Source: Nectonema munidae (Eukaryota; Nematomorpha; Nectonematoida; Nectonematidae). From it: a DNA stretch of 64,000 nucleotides. The first letter of the stretch is position 1. Each line of letters starts with the position of its first letter. The stretch covers positions 1 to 64,000 of the forward strand of contig JAUIRK010000417.1 of assembly GCA_030549495.1 (NCBI GenBank). Direction: 5' to 3'. The notes beneath the pieces were generated by a model that worked only from the letters and a program-made list of their open reading frames with translations, had not been told where the DNA came from and ran no database searches. Positions 25,010 through 36,599 of the stretch are shown one piece after another. A program made the translations under genes and the position numbers.

Positions 25010-25580
25010 TTTACAGGTTTAATCGATTTTTTGACAGGTTTTATTGATTTCATAAAAAATGAACATCACCATTAAATTCTGCATACTTGAAATGTATAAA
25101 AAACTTTAAAAGAATAAAAATTTTAATTTTCACATGGGGTGTCATATTTAAATTATTTTGTCAGGTTTGACTAATTTTTTATATATAAAAAAAGGAATAT
25201 AACCAGTAAACAGAACCTACTTGAAAATGGGTATATGTGTGTAAAAAGCATTATATAATTATTTAGATAAAAAGTTTCTTTTTTGAGATGAGCTGTCATG
25301 TTTAAATCATTTTTTTGACAGGTTTGAATGATTTTCATAAAAAATGAATATCACCACTGAATTCAGCATACTTGAAAATGGGTATACATGTGTAAAAAAC
25401 TGTATATATTTATTTAGATAAAATGTTCCTTTTTGAGATGAGCTGTCACATTTAGATAAATTTTTTGACAGGTTTGATTGATTTTCATAAAAAATGAATA
25501 TCACCACTGAATTCAGCATATTTGAAAATGGGTATACATGTGTAAAAAACTTTATATACTTATTTAGATAAAAAGTTCCG
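25010..25580. repeat. Tandem array 2, ~150-bp unit
   Basis: Four units, each with TTGACAGGTTT, TTTTCATAAAAAATGAATAT, CACCACTGAATTCAGC and GAAAATGGGTATACATG. The last two TTGACAGG marks (25315 and 25465) are 150 bp apart; the first two units are more diverged. The minus-strand frame at 25307-25636 is just this repeat translated. Confidence 0.85.
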
Positions 25581-25899
25581 AGACGCATATCTGAATGGGG
25601 GATCAAAGATCCGCCTCCCCCCTCCCCCTTCTCCAAATAATTTTTAATTTTCTCAATTCTATATCTTGTTTTCTATAGTATACCCTATATTAGGTAGGAT
25701 AAAAAATGTGCTTGAATGGCAGGGGGTGGATTCTGCCCGCTATAGAAAAATTGAGAGAAAAGTAAGTGATGATATAAGATGAATGTAAGTGTTTATTATA
25801 TATTTCAAAGATTCTGAATTTGATAGAGGTATTTATTTTTCAATATTTTTGGTTAAGTATCAGTATTCATCAATCAAAATTGACAATAGCTGTCAATAA

Positions 25900-26400
25900 G
25901 ATATTTTTGTGAATTAGCTTTGCACATAAACTTCTTCTTCTAGCATATCTAAATGCAACGTAGATATGTCAGAACATCAATCAAAGTGGACCAAACCTGT
26001 CAAAAAATGGTAAATGTAAAGTAAACTATTTTTATACTAAAATACAGTAAACTAGCATTTTCAGATACCCTTATTTCATTGGTGTTACTCATTTTTTTTA
26101 AATACAAAATACATTGTAGTTATGTCAAAACATCAATCAAAAATTATTCAAACTGCCAAAAGGTAGTATATGTAAAATAAATTATATTTATCCCAAAATA
26201 AGTAAACTAGTATTTTCAGATAAGTTGATTTCATTGGTTTTACTTATTTTCTACGTAATGATTTATAGATATGACAGAACATCAATCAAATATAGCCAAA
26301 CCTGTCAAAATGTTTTATATGTGGTATAAGCTTTTTCTAATCTAAAATATATATAAACTATTATTTTTGAAAAACAGCTTTTTTAGTGTTATTTATTTTC
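25900..26400. repeat. Tandem array 3, ~150-bp unit
   Basis: Three units marked by ACATCAATCAAA at about 25974, 26131 and 26280, each followed by CAAACCTGTCAAAA or a variant, a TATACTAAAATA block and TTTCATTGGT. Words shared with array 2 in inverted orientation (TTTTGACAGGTTTG) and with array 1 in direct orientation suggest one ancestral unit. Confidence 0.8.
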
Positions 26401-26445
26401 TAGAAAAAAAAACAGAGTTTAAAATCCCTATTGATTACTGTAAAT

Positions 26446-27198
26446 CAAGGTTTCCCAACGGGGTCCACATGGACCCCTAAGGGTCCATTGGAAATTTAAG
26501 GGGGTCCATGGACAATAATATGAATATTGGGGGTCCTTTTAACACAGTAAGGGGTCCATGAAGTCTATGCCAAAAATAAAGAATATGTAAACAATTAACA
26601 AATGAGTTATCAGCATCCACTGCTTTTAGCGATTGACAAGCTATTTATGCAATATATTCTAAAATGTTTATAGCAAAAAGTGTATAATAGTAAAATAAAA
26701 TCGGATGGAAGCATATTTTATATGGTTTGGACATCTAACCACCATATTACTCATTTTTATCTAATCACCATGTAAGTAACGATAACGACTTCCTAAAATG
26801 TTAAATTACTACTGACTGAGCTACGGACACCACAATATATTTATATTTATTCTTTTTGTGTAATAAGAGTTACAAGTTAATTGTACAATGCAATTATTAG
26901 CGAATAGTATCTATATGATTCCATTTTTAGTTTGAATGAAGTTGATTACAGTAATCTCTAGCTACTTGGCGCTTTGATTATTGAGGAGTTATTACCGTAT
27001 ATTTTTGTTTATCTTGTTCAAAGAAGCCTCTAGATGTGAAATTATGAATATAATTTATATTCGTTGTTTTTAAATTTACAATAAAATTGAAATGTTTTCC
27101 CTATTTGAATATACATATTTCTTATAGATCATGGGGGTCCACAGTTAATAAGGTTATCGCTCAAGGGTCCACAAGCAAAAAAAGGTTAGGAACCCCTG
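26446..27198. mobile_element. hAT-type non-autonomous element (753 bp) with 8-bp target duplication
   Basis: It is bounded by a perfect 8-bp duplication CTGTAAAT (26438-26445 and 27199-27206). The left end CAAGGTTTCCCAACGGGGTC pairs with the reversed right end CAGGGGTTCCTAACC. Subterminal GGGGTCC / GGACCCC words are repeated at both ends. The interior is AT-rich and shows no transposase. A related right end is seen at about 45302-45375. Confidence 0.88.
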
Positions 27199-27206
27199 CT
27201 GTAAAT

Positions 27207-27962
27207 GAAAGAATTATATCAATGTAATATACTAATTCTTTCCATTTATATAAAAATTAGACAAAATTTAAATATTTTTTTCTCATATTTATTATGCAAT
27301 TTTGTTAAAAAATATTATAAAATTAGGAAAAAAACTTTGTAATACAATAAATAAAAATTAAATATTTCATCCAAGTTTATTTTATCTATATTATTGTGTG
27401 GCCACCTAAAGAAGAAATATGTTATCGAAAAGATAGCTAGTTATTTTATATAATTAAAAAGTAGATGTTCAATAGGCGAAAAAAATTACCGTGATTTTTT
27501 AAAGGCAGGGTCGCAATATAAAAAGTACCAATTCTGACTTAAAGATTCTGAGTAGTACGTAGTTTCTTTTATAGTAGTAGCTTTATGCAACTTTTACTGT
27601 TAAACAATATGATAGGTTAACATTATTTTACTTGATTTTCTCAATAAATGAAAAATGAATGCCTAATAATGTCACAGTTATTCGAATTTGAAGGCCAAGT
27701 TTGAGAGCCTAAATGTCGAAACATTTTATGTTTGAAAACACTCAATTTCCTCCATTAATGGGAGCACTTACAAGTGCGAGTAGTTAATTTCAAGGGAAAC
27801 TGACCCAGTATTGAATATTATGAGTGCGAATGTTACTCTACAAGATAAAAGATTGTTGCAAAGAAAATAAATCTAGTATCAAGAAGTAAATACTAATTTA
27901 CTCATATAAAAATTTTCATATTTTACTGATATTTAATTATCAAACTTAAAATTTAATTATTC
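27207..27962. other. AT-rich spacer
   Basis: Lies between two hAT elements. No gene or repeat is supported. Confidence 0.4.
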
Positions 27963-28406
27963 ATTTATTACAGGGGCGCACATCCGGGGGGCGAGGGCGA
28001 AAATGACCTTCGCCCCCCCCCCCCCCTAATAATTTTCTATAAGTAAGAGTTGCTGCTTGTTTATAAAACATGTATGATGATCATGATATCTATGTATGAA
28101 TCATGTATGAAGAATGGAGACTTTCGAATCAATCAAACATCACATGCCAAGCTGCTCTGAAATTCCTATCGAACATAATTTACAGACGATGCGTGAGAGC
28201 TATATAATAATAATCCATTGCTTCAATATGCACACAATAAGTAAGCAATGTTTATCACAGTGTCTCCTCTTTATAGTATTTTTGAGCAAACACACGTTGA
28301 TGATCCACTAAATTTTCTCATCTTCTGTCACAGTGATTCTATTTCTCTTTCTGTCTCCTCTGTTTTTCTCTTCCGCTTTCTCTGCTAAAACTCAATCATT
28401 CACTCA

Positions 28407-28530
28407 AGCTCTCTTCTTTCATTCAAGCCCTCTTCTCTTGTTAAGCTCTCCTATCTCATCCAGCTCTCTTCTTTCATTCAAGCCCTCTTCTCTTGTTAAG
28501 CTCTCCTATCTCATCCAGCTCTCTTCTCTC
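28407..28530. repeat. 55-bp direct tandem repeat (2.25 copies)
   Basis: The pyrimidine-rich unit starting AGCTCTCTTCTTTCATTCAA begins at 28407, 28462 and 28517 (third copy partial). The first two copies look identical by eye. It lies just before the 205-bp MITE, inside the hAT-type composite. Confidence 0.85.
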
Positions 28531-28735
28531 CAGTGACGTAGCTAGGCTGGGCCATGAGGGGCCGTGCCCACACTCCTATGTACCGCATGGTGCCCCCATG
28601 CATCTTATGCAATATCAGTTTTTGAAAATTTCAATGAAAGGGTCAAGAAAATATACAAAATGTTGCTCATGTTTTTTGTTTTTAAATTGTGCCCCCCCCC
28701 CCCCCCCCATTAACTTTTTTCTGGTTACACCACTG
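28531..28735. mobile_element. 205-bp hAT-type MITE
   Basis: The ends are CAGTGACGTAGCTAGG and, reversed, CAGTGGTGTAACCAG. The flanking octamers CTTCTCTC and CTTCTATC agree at seven of eight positions. A run of 17 C lies inside. It is nested within the 27971-31642 element. Confidence 0.8.
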
Positions 28736-29234
28736 CTTCTATCTAATTTGCATTTAGAGTTAAATTAAAATAGTTTCCAATTGTTACAACTTTATATTAA
28801 TGAATATTGTTAGACTCACGCTAAGAATTTTTTTCAACAAAGGTCATTAATCTTTATCACTACGTTTGTTACATTTGAAAACTTTTATTTTTTCGAGTCA
28901 AGAAATTTTTTTAATAGCTATTTGGGAATGAATATTTTGACTAGCTATTCGGGTTAAAAGCAAGAATACTCTATTTTCTTAATATTTAAGCAGATATCTT
29001 TTTTAATGTTCGATTGTTAAATTTTATAAGTAACACTGTACATAATCAAATACCTTTTTTAAAGAAAATTTGTTAATTATTATAGTAAAAATATAATATC
29101 GAAACAAAACGTTTCAGTTGTTAAAAATGTACTTGATCTATTATTTATGACAGCTGTAGAATTTTATTTTTAGACAATTATTCAAAAAAACGCAATGGTT
29201 TTCTTTTCTCGTATACTTTGATTTATGTTAGTTT

Positions 29235-29555
29235 GGTCCTCGGACATTTCCCCCCATTATTTTCATAAGACAGTTCGTCCCATGGACAATTCGCCCCATT
29301 ATTTTCATAAGACATTTTGTTTCATGGACAATTCGACCTGTTATTTTCATAAGATATTTTGTCTCATGGACAATTCTAAAAAATTAAGAGATAAAATGAT
29401 TAATTTGAAATAATTTAATAGAGATAAAATAAACAAAAATATAAAAATTTTTAATAATTTTACACATTTAATAAGCAAAGATGGATGAAACAAATAGCTT
29501 ATGAGACAATTTGTCCAGGGGGCAAATTGTTTTTGGGGCGAAATGTCTATCGACC
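29235..29555. mobile_element. 42-bp-repeat foldback family, copy X1 (321 bp)
   Basis: Ends: GGTCCTCGGACATTTC and, reversed, GGTCGATAGACATTTC. The flanking octamers GTTAGTTT and GTTAGATT differ at one position. The left arm is made of three units of a 42-bp repeat (marks at 29254, 29296 and about 29338) containing CCCCATTATTTTCATAAGAC and CATGGACAATTCG. The centre reads TTACACATTTAATAAGC then ATGGATGAAACAAATAGC, which occurs reverse-complemented in copy X2. Confidence 0.85.
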
Positions 29556-29793
29556 GTTAGATTAAATAATTTTTTAATTATTTACTAAAGATTAGTAACT
29601 ACTTAAATGTTGGCTTTTGCTGTTTATAAAAATTTGAAAATATCAAATAAACTCTAAATCTTTATGCCTCCTATTATTTTGAAATTATTCTGAGAACAGA
29701 CGGTCCCATTTTAAAATAGTGAAAATTGCTTTATTAGTTTATTTTCTTTCCTTTCTCTCTTATATTAATTATGTAGCAAATTTTTCAATTTTA

Positions 29794-29947
29794 GGTAAAA
29801 GGTAAGGTACAGCGGGTGTATTTTTGTTGACAAGGCACTGATGTACCGCTTATGTCAAACTATGAACAAATTCGTATAGATGAGGAATCGAATCCAGAGG
29901 CTTCTGTGCTAAGTCCATGATCTCAACCAACCTGCTATGCCACCCAT
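29794..29947 (-). repeat. tRNA-derived SINE, copy 4
   Basis: Read on the minus strand it opens GGGTGGCATAGCAGGTTGG, with a clear A-box, then GGATTCGATTCC as B-box. The body follows (TTCATAGTTTGACATAAGC, GTGCCTTGTCAACAAAAA) with an ACCTTACCTTTTACC end. It lies between X1 and X2 within the hAT composite. Best-preserved promoter boxes of the family. Confidence 0.82.
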
Positions 29948-30594
29948 AGAATATGCTGTAGGGGGGTACGTCAAATTAGTTTCCAAAAACTTAAGTTCTA
30001 CCCTAAAATTTTTTAGTTTTTGTTGAAGCTCTATAACTTTTTCTGGTAAACTTTTTTTCCTTAAAATTTATTATAAAAGGCAAATCATTGCAAAATTTTA
30101 AAAGTTATTTTACTTTTTGTGGCTTGTATCAATTTAGCATTTAAACAATTTTTGAATGATGCTGAGTAAAATGAAATAATACGATCTTAATTTTTTGTTT
30201 GCACAATTATAATTTCATTTTATACACTTGCACCTGAATCAATCACATTTTTTCATATAAACATCGCAGGGTGTCTAGTAGACTCTTTGCCTTTAGACTA
30301 CATTCACTCATAAAACCATCTAACCTTCAGTTATTTGTTTTTTCTATGAATCAAATATCCTTTCATCAATTCCTGTAATGTGACTGGTAGACTACTTCAT
30401 TTTTCAAATGAAAAGCCTATTCCACCCCCTAACAATTTTAGATTTTTTTAAACTAGTGTATATTCTGCAAACTTAATTAAAATATTTTCGCTGGAAGTAT
30501 AGTATTTAAATTCACAAATTTTGTAAAAAAAAATAATAAGTAGTCTTATAAATTTAGGACTTTAGGTATGCGCTGAATACTCCCTATTTTAAAG

Positions 30595-31523
30595 GGTCGA
30601 CAGACATTTTGCCCCATAGATGATTCGCCCCATAGACAATTCGCCCCATGGACAAATTGTCTCATAGGCTATTTGTTTCATCCATCTATGTTTATTATAT
30701 GTGTAAAATTATTAAAAATGTTATATTCTTGTTTATTTTATCTCTATTAAATTATTTCAAATTAATTATTTTATCTGTTAATTTTTTTACCACTTTTAAA
30801 TAATTTTAAATTATTGATGATGAAATTGAAGAAAAAGATAATTACAATGATATTAATTTTTATTTTGTTTAAAAATTTTAAATATTTGTTTCATTTATAA
30901 AATAATTGCCTTTCAAAAAACTAAATAAAATTAAAATATAGCTATTTTTATTGAGATGAGTTGTGATATTAGGCAAAACGTTCATATGCCAAACCGTTTT
31001 ACGAAAAATAGTCTTATGAAAAAAACGTAAAAGAGTCTAAAAAAATTGAAAAAACGGTTTTATAAAAAAATAGTGCTAATTGATCTGCATAAATAGAGTA
31101 GATTGTCTATGGCAAGAATTGTATTATAAAAATAAAGTAAATTTTTAATGGAAAGAATTGTCTTATAAAAATAGGACTGGAAGTTTTATAAAAATAATAG
31201 AGCGCATTCTCTTATAAAAATAATGCGTCAAATTGAGCATGAGGCAAATCGTCTCATGAAAATTATGATGCGAATTATTTTATGAAAATAATGGGGCAAA
31301 TTGTTTTATGAAAAGTAGGGAGTCCAGAGACAAAATGTTATAAAAATAATGGGGCGAATTGTCCATGAGACAAAATGTCTTATGAAAATAATGGGGCGAA
31401 TTGCCCATGGGAAAAACGGTCTTATGAAAATAATGGGGCGAATTGTCCATGGGACGAACTGTCTTATGGAAATAATGGGGCGAATTGTCTTATAAAAAGA
31501 ATGGGGCGAAATGTCTGAGGACC
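30595..31523. mobile_element. 42-bp-repeat foldback family, copy X2 (929 bp)
   Basis: A perfect 8-bp duplication TTTTAAAG flanks it (30587-30594 and 31524-31531). Ends: GGTCGACAGACATTTTGCCC and, reversed, GGTCCTCAGACATTTCGCCC. The right arm carries GGGGCGAATTG marks at 31351, 31393, 31435 and 31477, exactly 42 bp apart, then a shorter last unit. Between about 31000 and 31340 older, worn units continue. The order is inverted relative to X1: the short arm is left and the long repeat arm right. Confidence 0.88.
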
Positions 31524-31650
31524 TTTTAAAGGATTGCTTGAATATTTGGTCTCCCGTGGTATTTCCAGACCACTAATTTTGAAAATTACAACAAAAAAAT
31601 TTCGCCCCCCTCCCCCAATAATTTTGAGGATGTGCGCCCCTGATTTATTA

Positions 31651-33055
31651 TTATAGCTCAGCCCATTTTAAGACTGTTTCGTATTTGAGAAGACGATCAC
31701 AAATTTTTAGATAAATTTATTTTTATTTGTAATTGAGGAATTGTTAGGTTAAATTAAAGATTAATCAGTTATTACACTTCATAAACTGCGTATCCGTTTC
31801 AACATTAACACTAAGTCAGCCATTTTAAAAACAAACTAAAAACTTACATAATTTTTGTTTCCGATTTTTAAACTATTCTTTTACCAAAATTTTTTTTACT
31901 CATTTTTTATATTTTAATTATTTTCAATTAGCACCACTATTTAAATGACATAGAACAAATAAACTTTTGTTTAGTTCAATAAATAAAATCATTCTAAATG
32001 GCCTAATATTTTTTAGTTGTGGTATTGCATTCAATTTGGGAATATTCTTATATAACTTCTCAGATGTTAGGAATATTACGATGGGGAATTGAACAATCAA
32101 CGATTAGATCAATACTCTACACTTACATAACGCAGTCACCTGCCGAAAAAATTTTATCTGGATTTTGATTTTGCAGTTAGATTTTGAGATCATTTAGATT
32201 TCTTGTGAAGGATAATAATTAAATTGAATTTATTAAAAAAAAAACAAATATACAGGAAATATGAAAACATCACATAAAAAATATATAAAATAAAATGGAT
32301 ATATCTTTAATCAAAAAGCAAAAGAAAAACCGAAAGAGGCAGATAGTCCATCAGCATGGTTTCATGTACCAGAAGCATGTTTAGATTCTAATTAACAAAT
32401 TTTACAAGTGAAAAATAACATTATAAAATAAAGAATATGTGATAAATAGGATATCAACCTATAATGGGAGAGAGAGATTTATTGAAGACAGTAAAAAACG
32501 TCATTTCGAAAGTTTTGTTTCAAAAAGAAAACAATTTCATAAGTTATAAACAATAAAAAAATATATCACATGACAGAAATCAAAATCCAAGATTGCCGTA
32601 TATTAGATTTTAATTTGTATATGATTACGGGTATGACTAAAATGTGCCGAGTAAAGATTAGATGTGCCGAATAGCTGAAAATAAATTAGCTTGATATCAG
32701 TTTTACAAATAATATTAGTATATATTTTATTTAGTTGAAAAATTATACTTTTTTGATGGTAGGTAGGTAGATCTCAAAGCACTTTCCATCCTGTGTTGAT
32801 ATGCTAGCGTAAGCTTGAGAGTTGGTTAAGGAGGATGGAGATGTTGATAGAGATAGGGAGGAATTACAGATGTTATTCTAAAAATAGAAAGTAAAGGCAG
32901 ATTAGTTTGTCATAGGGTTATCAACGGTGGTGAGAGTTGTTTCAATGGTATCAATGAGGGTTGCTAGAAATTTTAGTAATGTTGGGTGTAAAAGAAGATC
33001 TGAGACTGCTGTTGGGGACCTATTAAGTAAAGAAAGGCAGCGAATTAGAAGATCT
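31651..33055. other. AT-rich sequence, nothing recognised
   Basis: Begins with the TTATTA flank of the hAT element. Short frames have no family resemblance. From about 32760 on, it may be the 3' untranslated part of the minus-strand RNase H LINE, but no boundary is visible. Confidence 0.4.
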
Positions 33056-33059
33056 TGCC

Positions 33060-34064
33060 GATGTTAAGAGAAGATTTGACATGTGAAGATGAGATGATAT
33101 GGCATTTCTATTGTGTCGCATCCGAAATGACAGTATGGATTTTCGCTAACTTTAATTAGGAAGAGATATGCTTTGCATGGGCAGTGGTCTGGTACCCAAC
33201 GAATGGTAGAACGCGGTGGTGTAAATGTTTTGTTTTTGAAAGTTGTGTGTATTGTGCTTATGTGTGGTAAAGAGGAAATTAGTGCATTTTTAGATGAAGA
33301 TATGGACATCCGCCATTCTTCTAGAGAAGATAAGTGAATGTGCGTTAGAAAGGTTTTGAGAGGTAGGGAGTTGATGAGAGGGATGTGGGAGGTTTGGTGT
33401 AAGTTTGAGGTTAAGTAGTCTACGAGGAAGTTTTCTTGTATGTTTAGGTGAGCCGGGCACCAGCATAGGTGTATGGGGAAATGTTTAGTAAGATTCTTTA
33501 GGGAGGACACGAGTTGAAAGGAGAGAAAGGGGATGTTGTGCGATAGAGAGAGATGGTGGATTATGTTTAGTGCATTGGTAACGGTAGTAAAGTTGAGAAG
33601 GAGGTAGTTAATGTTGTTAGTAATCGTAGTGCAGGCGCCGTAAAACGGTGAATGTTTCCCATTCGGAGATTGAAAGTAGAGGATTTAATCGAGAGCGATG
33701 GGTGTGAAAGGGGCGAGTGGAAGAGCCTTTCAAGAAGGCGTAAGTAAAGGAAGCACTGAGGGATTTCTTTGATGCGCCTTTGAAGATACGTAGGGAGGTT
33801 GAGGAAGAATTAGAGCAAAAGTACGAAATCAATTGTTTCGCAAAAAAATTGTTTTTGCATATAGAGTTTTTGAATGGATTTTGTGCAGATGAGTGAGTTA
33901 AAAGAGAAGGATGTATAGAGGGATGAACAAGGTAGTTAGCAATATTTGGTGCTAATTTTGCTAATTGAGTAGAGTAGAAAGAATAGGATGAAGTAGTGTT
34001 GTGGAGTGTGATCGGAAGAAAGGGGGAAGTAAGCTTTGATCCCCAAGGCTTGTAACTCTTAAAA
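33060..34064 (-). mobile_element. LINE 4: RNase H-bearing non-LTR retrotransposon fragment
   Basis: The minus-strand frame at 33510-33064 has the end of an RNase H domain (WCPAHLNIQENFLVDYL, where the His and terminal Asp are active-site positions). A His/Cys segment typical of I- and R1-type elements follows (PYCHFGCDTIEMPYHLIFTC). Upstream frames at 33832-33617 read SLRIFKGASKKSLSASF, like the conserved 'ALR..TGA' segment between reverse transcriptase and RNase H. The remains start abruptly at about 34064, so this is a truncated copy with at least one frame change. The polymerase itself is missing. Confidence 0.75.
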
Positions 34065-34805
34065 CTAAAAGAAAAAATTGTTTGTTTTCATTTTGTAAAC
34101 TTGTCATCTTAGTTGTAATACAATTTATGTTGGCTTATAGTAGTTTCATCAAGTACAATTTGGTTTCTTTAAAAAACAAATTTTAAGAAACGAAGCCCAA
34201 ATTGTTGACATTAAACATAACACCAGGGATGATTTAAAAAAAATAACATTTCTTGAGGAACTTGAGATTACTATATAACTTGAGAATTTTGAACAGGAGG
34301 TTATAGTATGAATGAAAGGTCTTCAGGCTTAAATTCAAGGATCTGAATTTGTAGAACATGTAAATCTGATGATGAATTGACCCATAAATTAAAATAAAAT
34401 TTAAAAAGTAATATAATTTATTGGGCACAGGATTTAAAACGGTGAATTTTCGCCGACACTTGACTTTATCAAACCACTATACTAATGAGTAGGGTAGAAG
34501 TTAAAATCACAAATAACTTGATTGAAAATCTTCAATAGGTCTTAAGGCTGAAAGGCCATTGATATAAAAAAAGGATACAAACCAACCAATCAACACTACT
34601 ATTATTAGCGAGTTTTTTTTGAAACAGTTTTAATCAAACAAAATTTATATTGTTTTTTCCAATTTTTTTCCTGATTGAATTTATTTTTTTTATTTTTTCA
34701 ATCGTCTGCCTAAGATGGCTGTGATTTGTAAAATGAAAAAGTATAAATGAATGTTTTATAATTTGAACTAAATTACCCAAATTCTTTGTTTAATTTTTTA
34801 TATAA
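34065..34805. other. AT-rich spacer
   Basis: No gene supported. A stray TCGTCTGC word at 34702 is the same octamer found inside the TTAA MITEs nearby. Confidence 0.35.
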
Positions 34806-34809
34806 TTAA

Positions 34810-34917
34810 TCCTTTAAGGCACAATGGGATATCAGAGTCCCAAAAATCATCTGCTTAATTTATATAAACACTTATTGAGAAAGAAAGCAGACGATCGAAA
34901 ACCAATGCATGAAAGGG
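34810..34917. mobile_element. piggyBac-type MITE, diverged copy 4 (108 bp)
   Basis: Flanked by TTAA (34806-34809 and 34918-34921). The left end TCCTTTAAGGCAC and reversed right end CCCTTTCATGCATTGG agree only over the first bases. AAGAAAGCAGACGA inside matches the copy at 39010, which supports membership. Old copy. Confidence 0.55.
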
Positions 34918-35674
34918 TTAACCTTTCAATAGGTCCAATGGTATTTGTAACATGGTTTTTCGCAATGTATCTGGAAGATACATATATTTTTAGATAATGT
35001 TTCATAGCTGTTCTAAAATGCATTTGATTTTTCATAATATACCAATGATATTAAAATTTCTTTTTGGAAATTTGTATAAATTATTTAGATGCTAAAAAAA
35101 ATATTCTCAATAAAAATGTGATTCTCTCCAAATCTTTTTACCCTCCCAGTGAGCAAAATAAAAATTTTTGCACCTCCTTATTTATATTCATCGCTACGTT
35201 ATTACATCCTTGGGATTTTTGAAAAAAATTATGGGTCCTAACCTGGTTCTTATGAAAGCACTTTTTATGAATACTTTTTCTTTTGCCTACGTTTACACTC
35301 GATGTATATATATATGTCTCAAGAGCGTAAACTCCATTTCCGTCAACTGCCAAGATATCAAGGTTTTGTCTTTTGTTATGTAATTAAACATTTTTTTTGT
35401 ATAGTTTGTTCTTCTATTATTCCAGTTAAAATTTCCATTTCAACAGTTTCAATTTTTCTAAGCATTTCTTATATTTTTGCTTCTCCACGAACACAAGGCA
35501 AGTGAACTATAGTATGTGTTTTTATTTTATTTCTTTTTTTAAGTTCTTTCCATCTAGTTCCTTCCTATAAATATCTTTTCCTTCTTACTACTCCTTTCAA
35601 AAATTTTCTTCACTATCAGAATCATTACTTTGAACTCGTATTTTATCATTTTTATCCGAATTAGTTCCCGAAAA

Positions 35675-36060
35675 CAGGGGCGCACATCCGGGGGGGGGGG
35701 GGGCTCACAATATTCATGGATCAGAGTGCATAAGAGATAACTAGTGTTATTCCTTTGAGCTACTCATCTGTATCATGGCACAATGTGCATGATTTGCACA
35801 TTGATGAAATTGCAGCTGATGTTGAAAACCTATTAGTTTCCAAAATCCGAGTAAAGGAGTTTTCACTTCAAATAGATAAATCAAAGAATAGTTTTTTTAG
35901 ATGTCTTAGTGCTCATGCTGTATGTCATAAATTGTTTTTTACTCTGAAGATAACGACGGCTATCTATCTTCAAAAAACGTGAGGTATATTTTGAACAGAA
36001 CAACATTCCATCTAAGAACATTTTGGCTTGTTGAACAGATGGCTCTTCTGTTATGATTAG
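35675..36060 (+). mobile_element. Truncated hAT element with transposase remnant
   Basis: Begins with CAGGGGCGCACATCCGGGGG, the same end as the 27971 composite, followed by a G run. Then 35755-35860 reads HIDEIAADVENLLVSKIR and FSLQIDKSKN, and further on, in another frame, IPSKNILAC-TDGSSVM. These match the early part of ZBED5-like hAT transposases (the '..LQLDEST' and 'CTDGA..M' blocks), with a deletion and frame changes between them. The rest of the gene and the opposite end were not found. This ties a transposase to the non-autonomous composite. Confidence 0.7.
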
Positions 36061-36599
36061 GAGATAATTAATAATTATTAAATACTTTTCTTATTTATTA
36101 TAGACACATAAACAAAAGAATAATGCGCTTTTGGATATTATATTCTCGGGAAAACTACATTTTTCAAGAATTTGATTTTCTTTTTTTGTTTTACTATATT
36201 AAATTTTAGTGGCTAAAATTGTGTTATGTGTAAAGCTAAAAATTTATTTAAATTAAAGTTGTGCCTGGATTTGGAACGTCAATAAATCGAGTTAAATCAA
36301 ATTTAAAGTTAATTTATTTAAATTTTAGAATAGGTTTAAAAATATAATTTTTTAAATATTCATAAAATAAAAAGAATCAGGACTCAGGTATCTGAAGTTA
36401 CTAATGAAATTTTCCAATGCGATTCCGGTATTAAAAAACACGATTCTTGAGTTCGATTAATCATATAAAAAGAATTCATAAATTATTACACCCCCGTGTT
36501 TTTGCTAATTTTGCCTCGGGGTATGGGGTGACATTTTCTCAGATTTACCATGGAGTAACAGGGTATCATATGCTAGTAATCCAATGTAAAGAAACTTTT

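Larger units (their letters stand above)
27971..31642. mobile_element. Composite hAT-type element with nested insertions (3.7 kb)
   Basis: Both ends show CAGGGGCGCACATCC (the right one inverted), flanked by a perfect 8-bp duplication ATTTATTA (27963-27970 and 31643-31650). Next to each end are GC-rich subterminal tracts ending in TAATAATTTT or its kin. No transposase is readable inside, so this copy is non-autonomous. Four other repeats lie within it: a 205-bp MITE, a SINE and two members of the 42-bp-repeat family. A partial relative whose end is followed by transposase remnants starts at 35675. Confidence 0.9.

Noticed and set aside
25307-25636. 109-codon minus-strand frame
   Set aside because: It is the 150-bp tandem repeat translated twice (the same residues recur), so not a gene.
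28330-28530. CRISPR-like repeated structure
   Set aside because: The 55-bp units are directly adjacent without spacers and the genome is eukaryotic; it is a plain tandem repeat.
35168-35505. Overlapping small frames on both strands
   Set aside because: Short, mutually overlapping and without conserved motifs; expected by chance at this composition.
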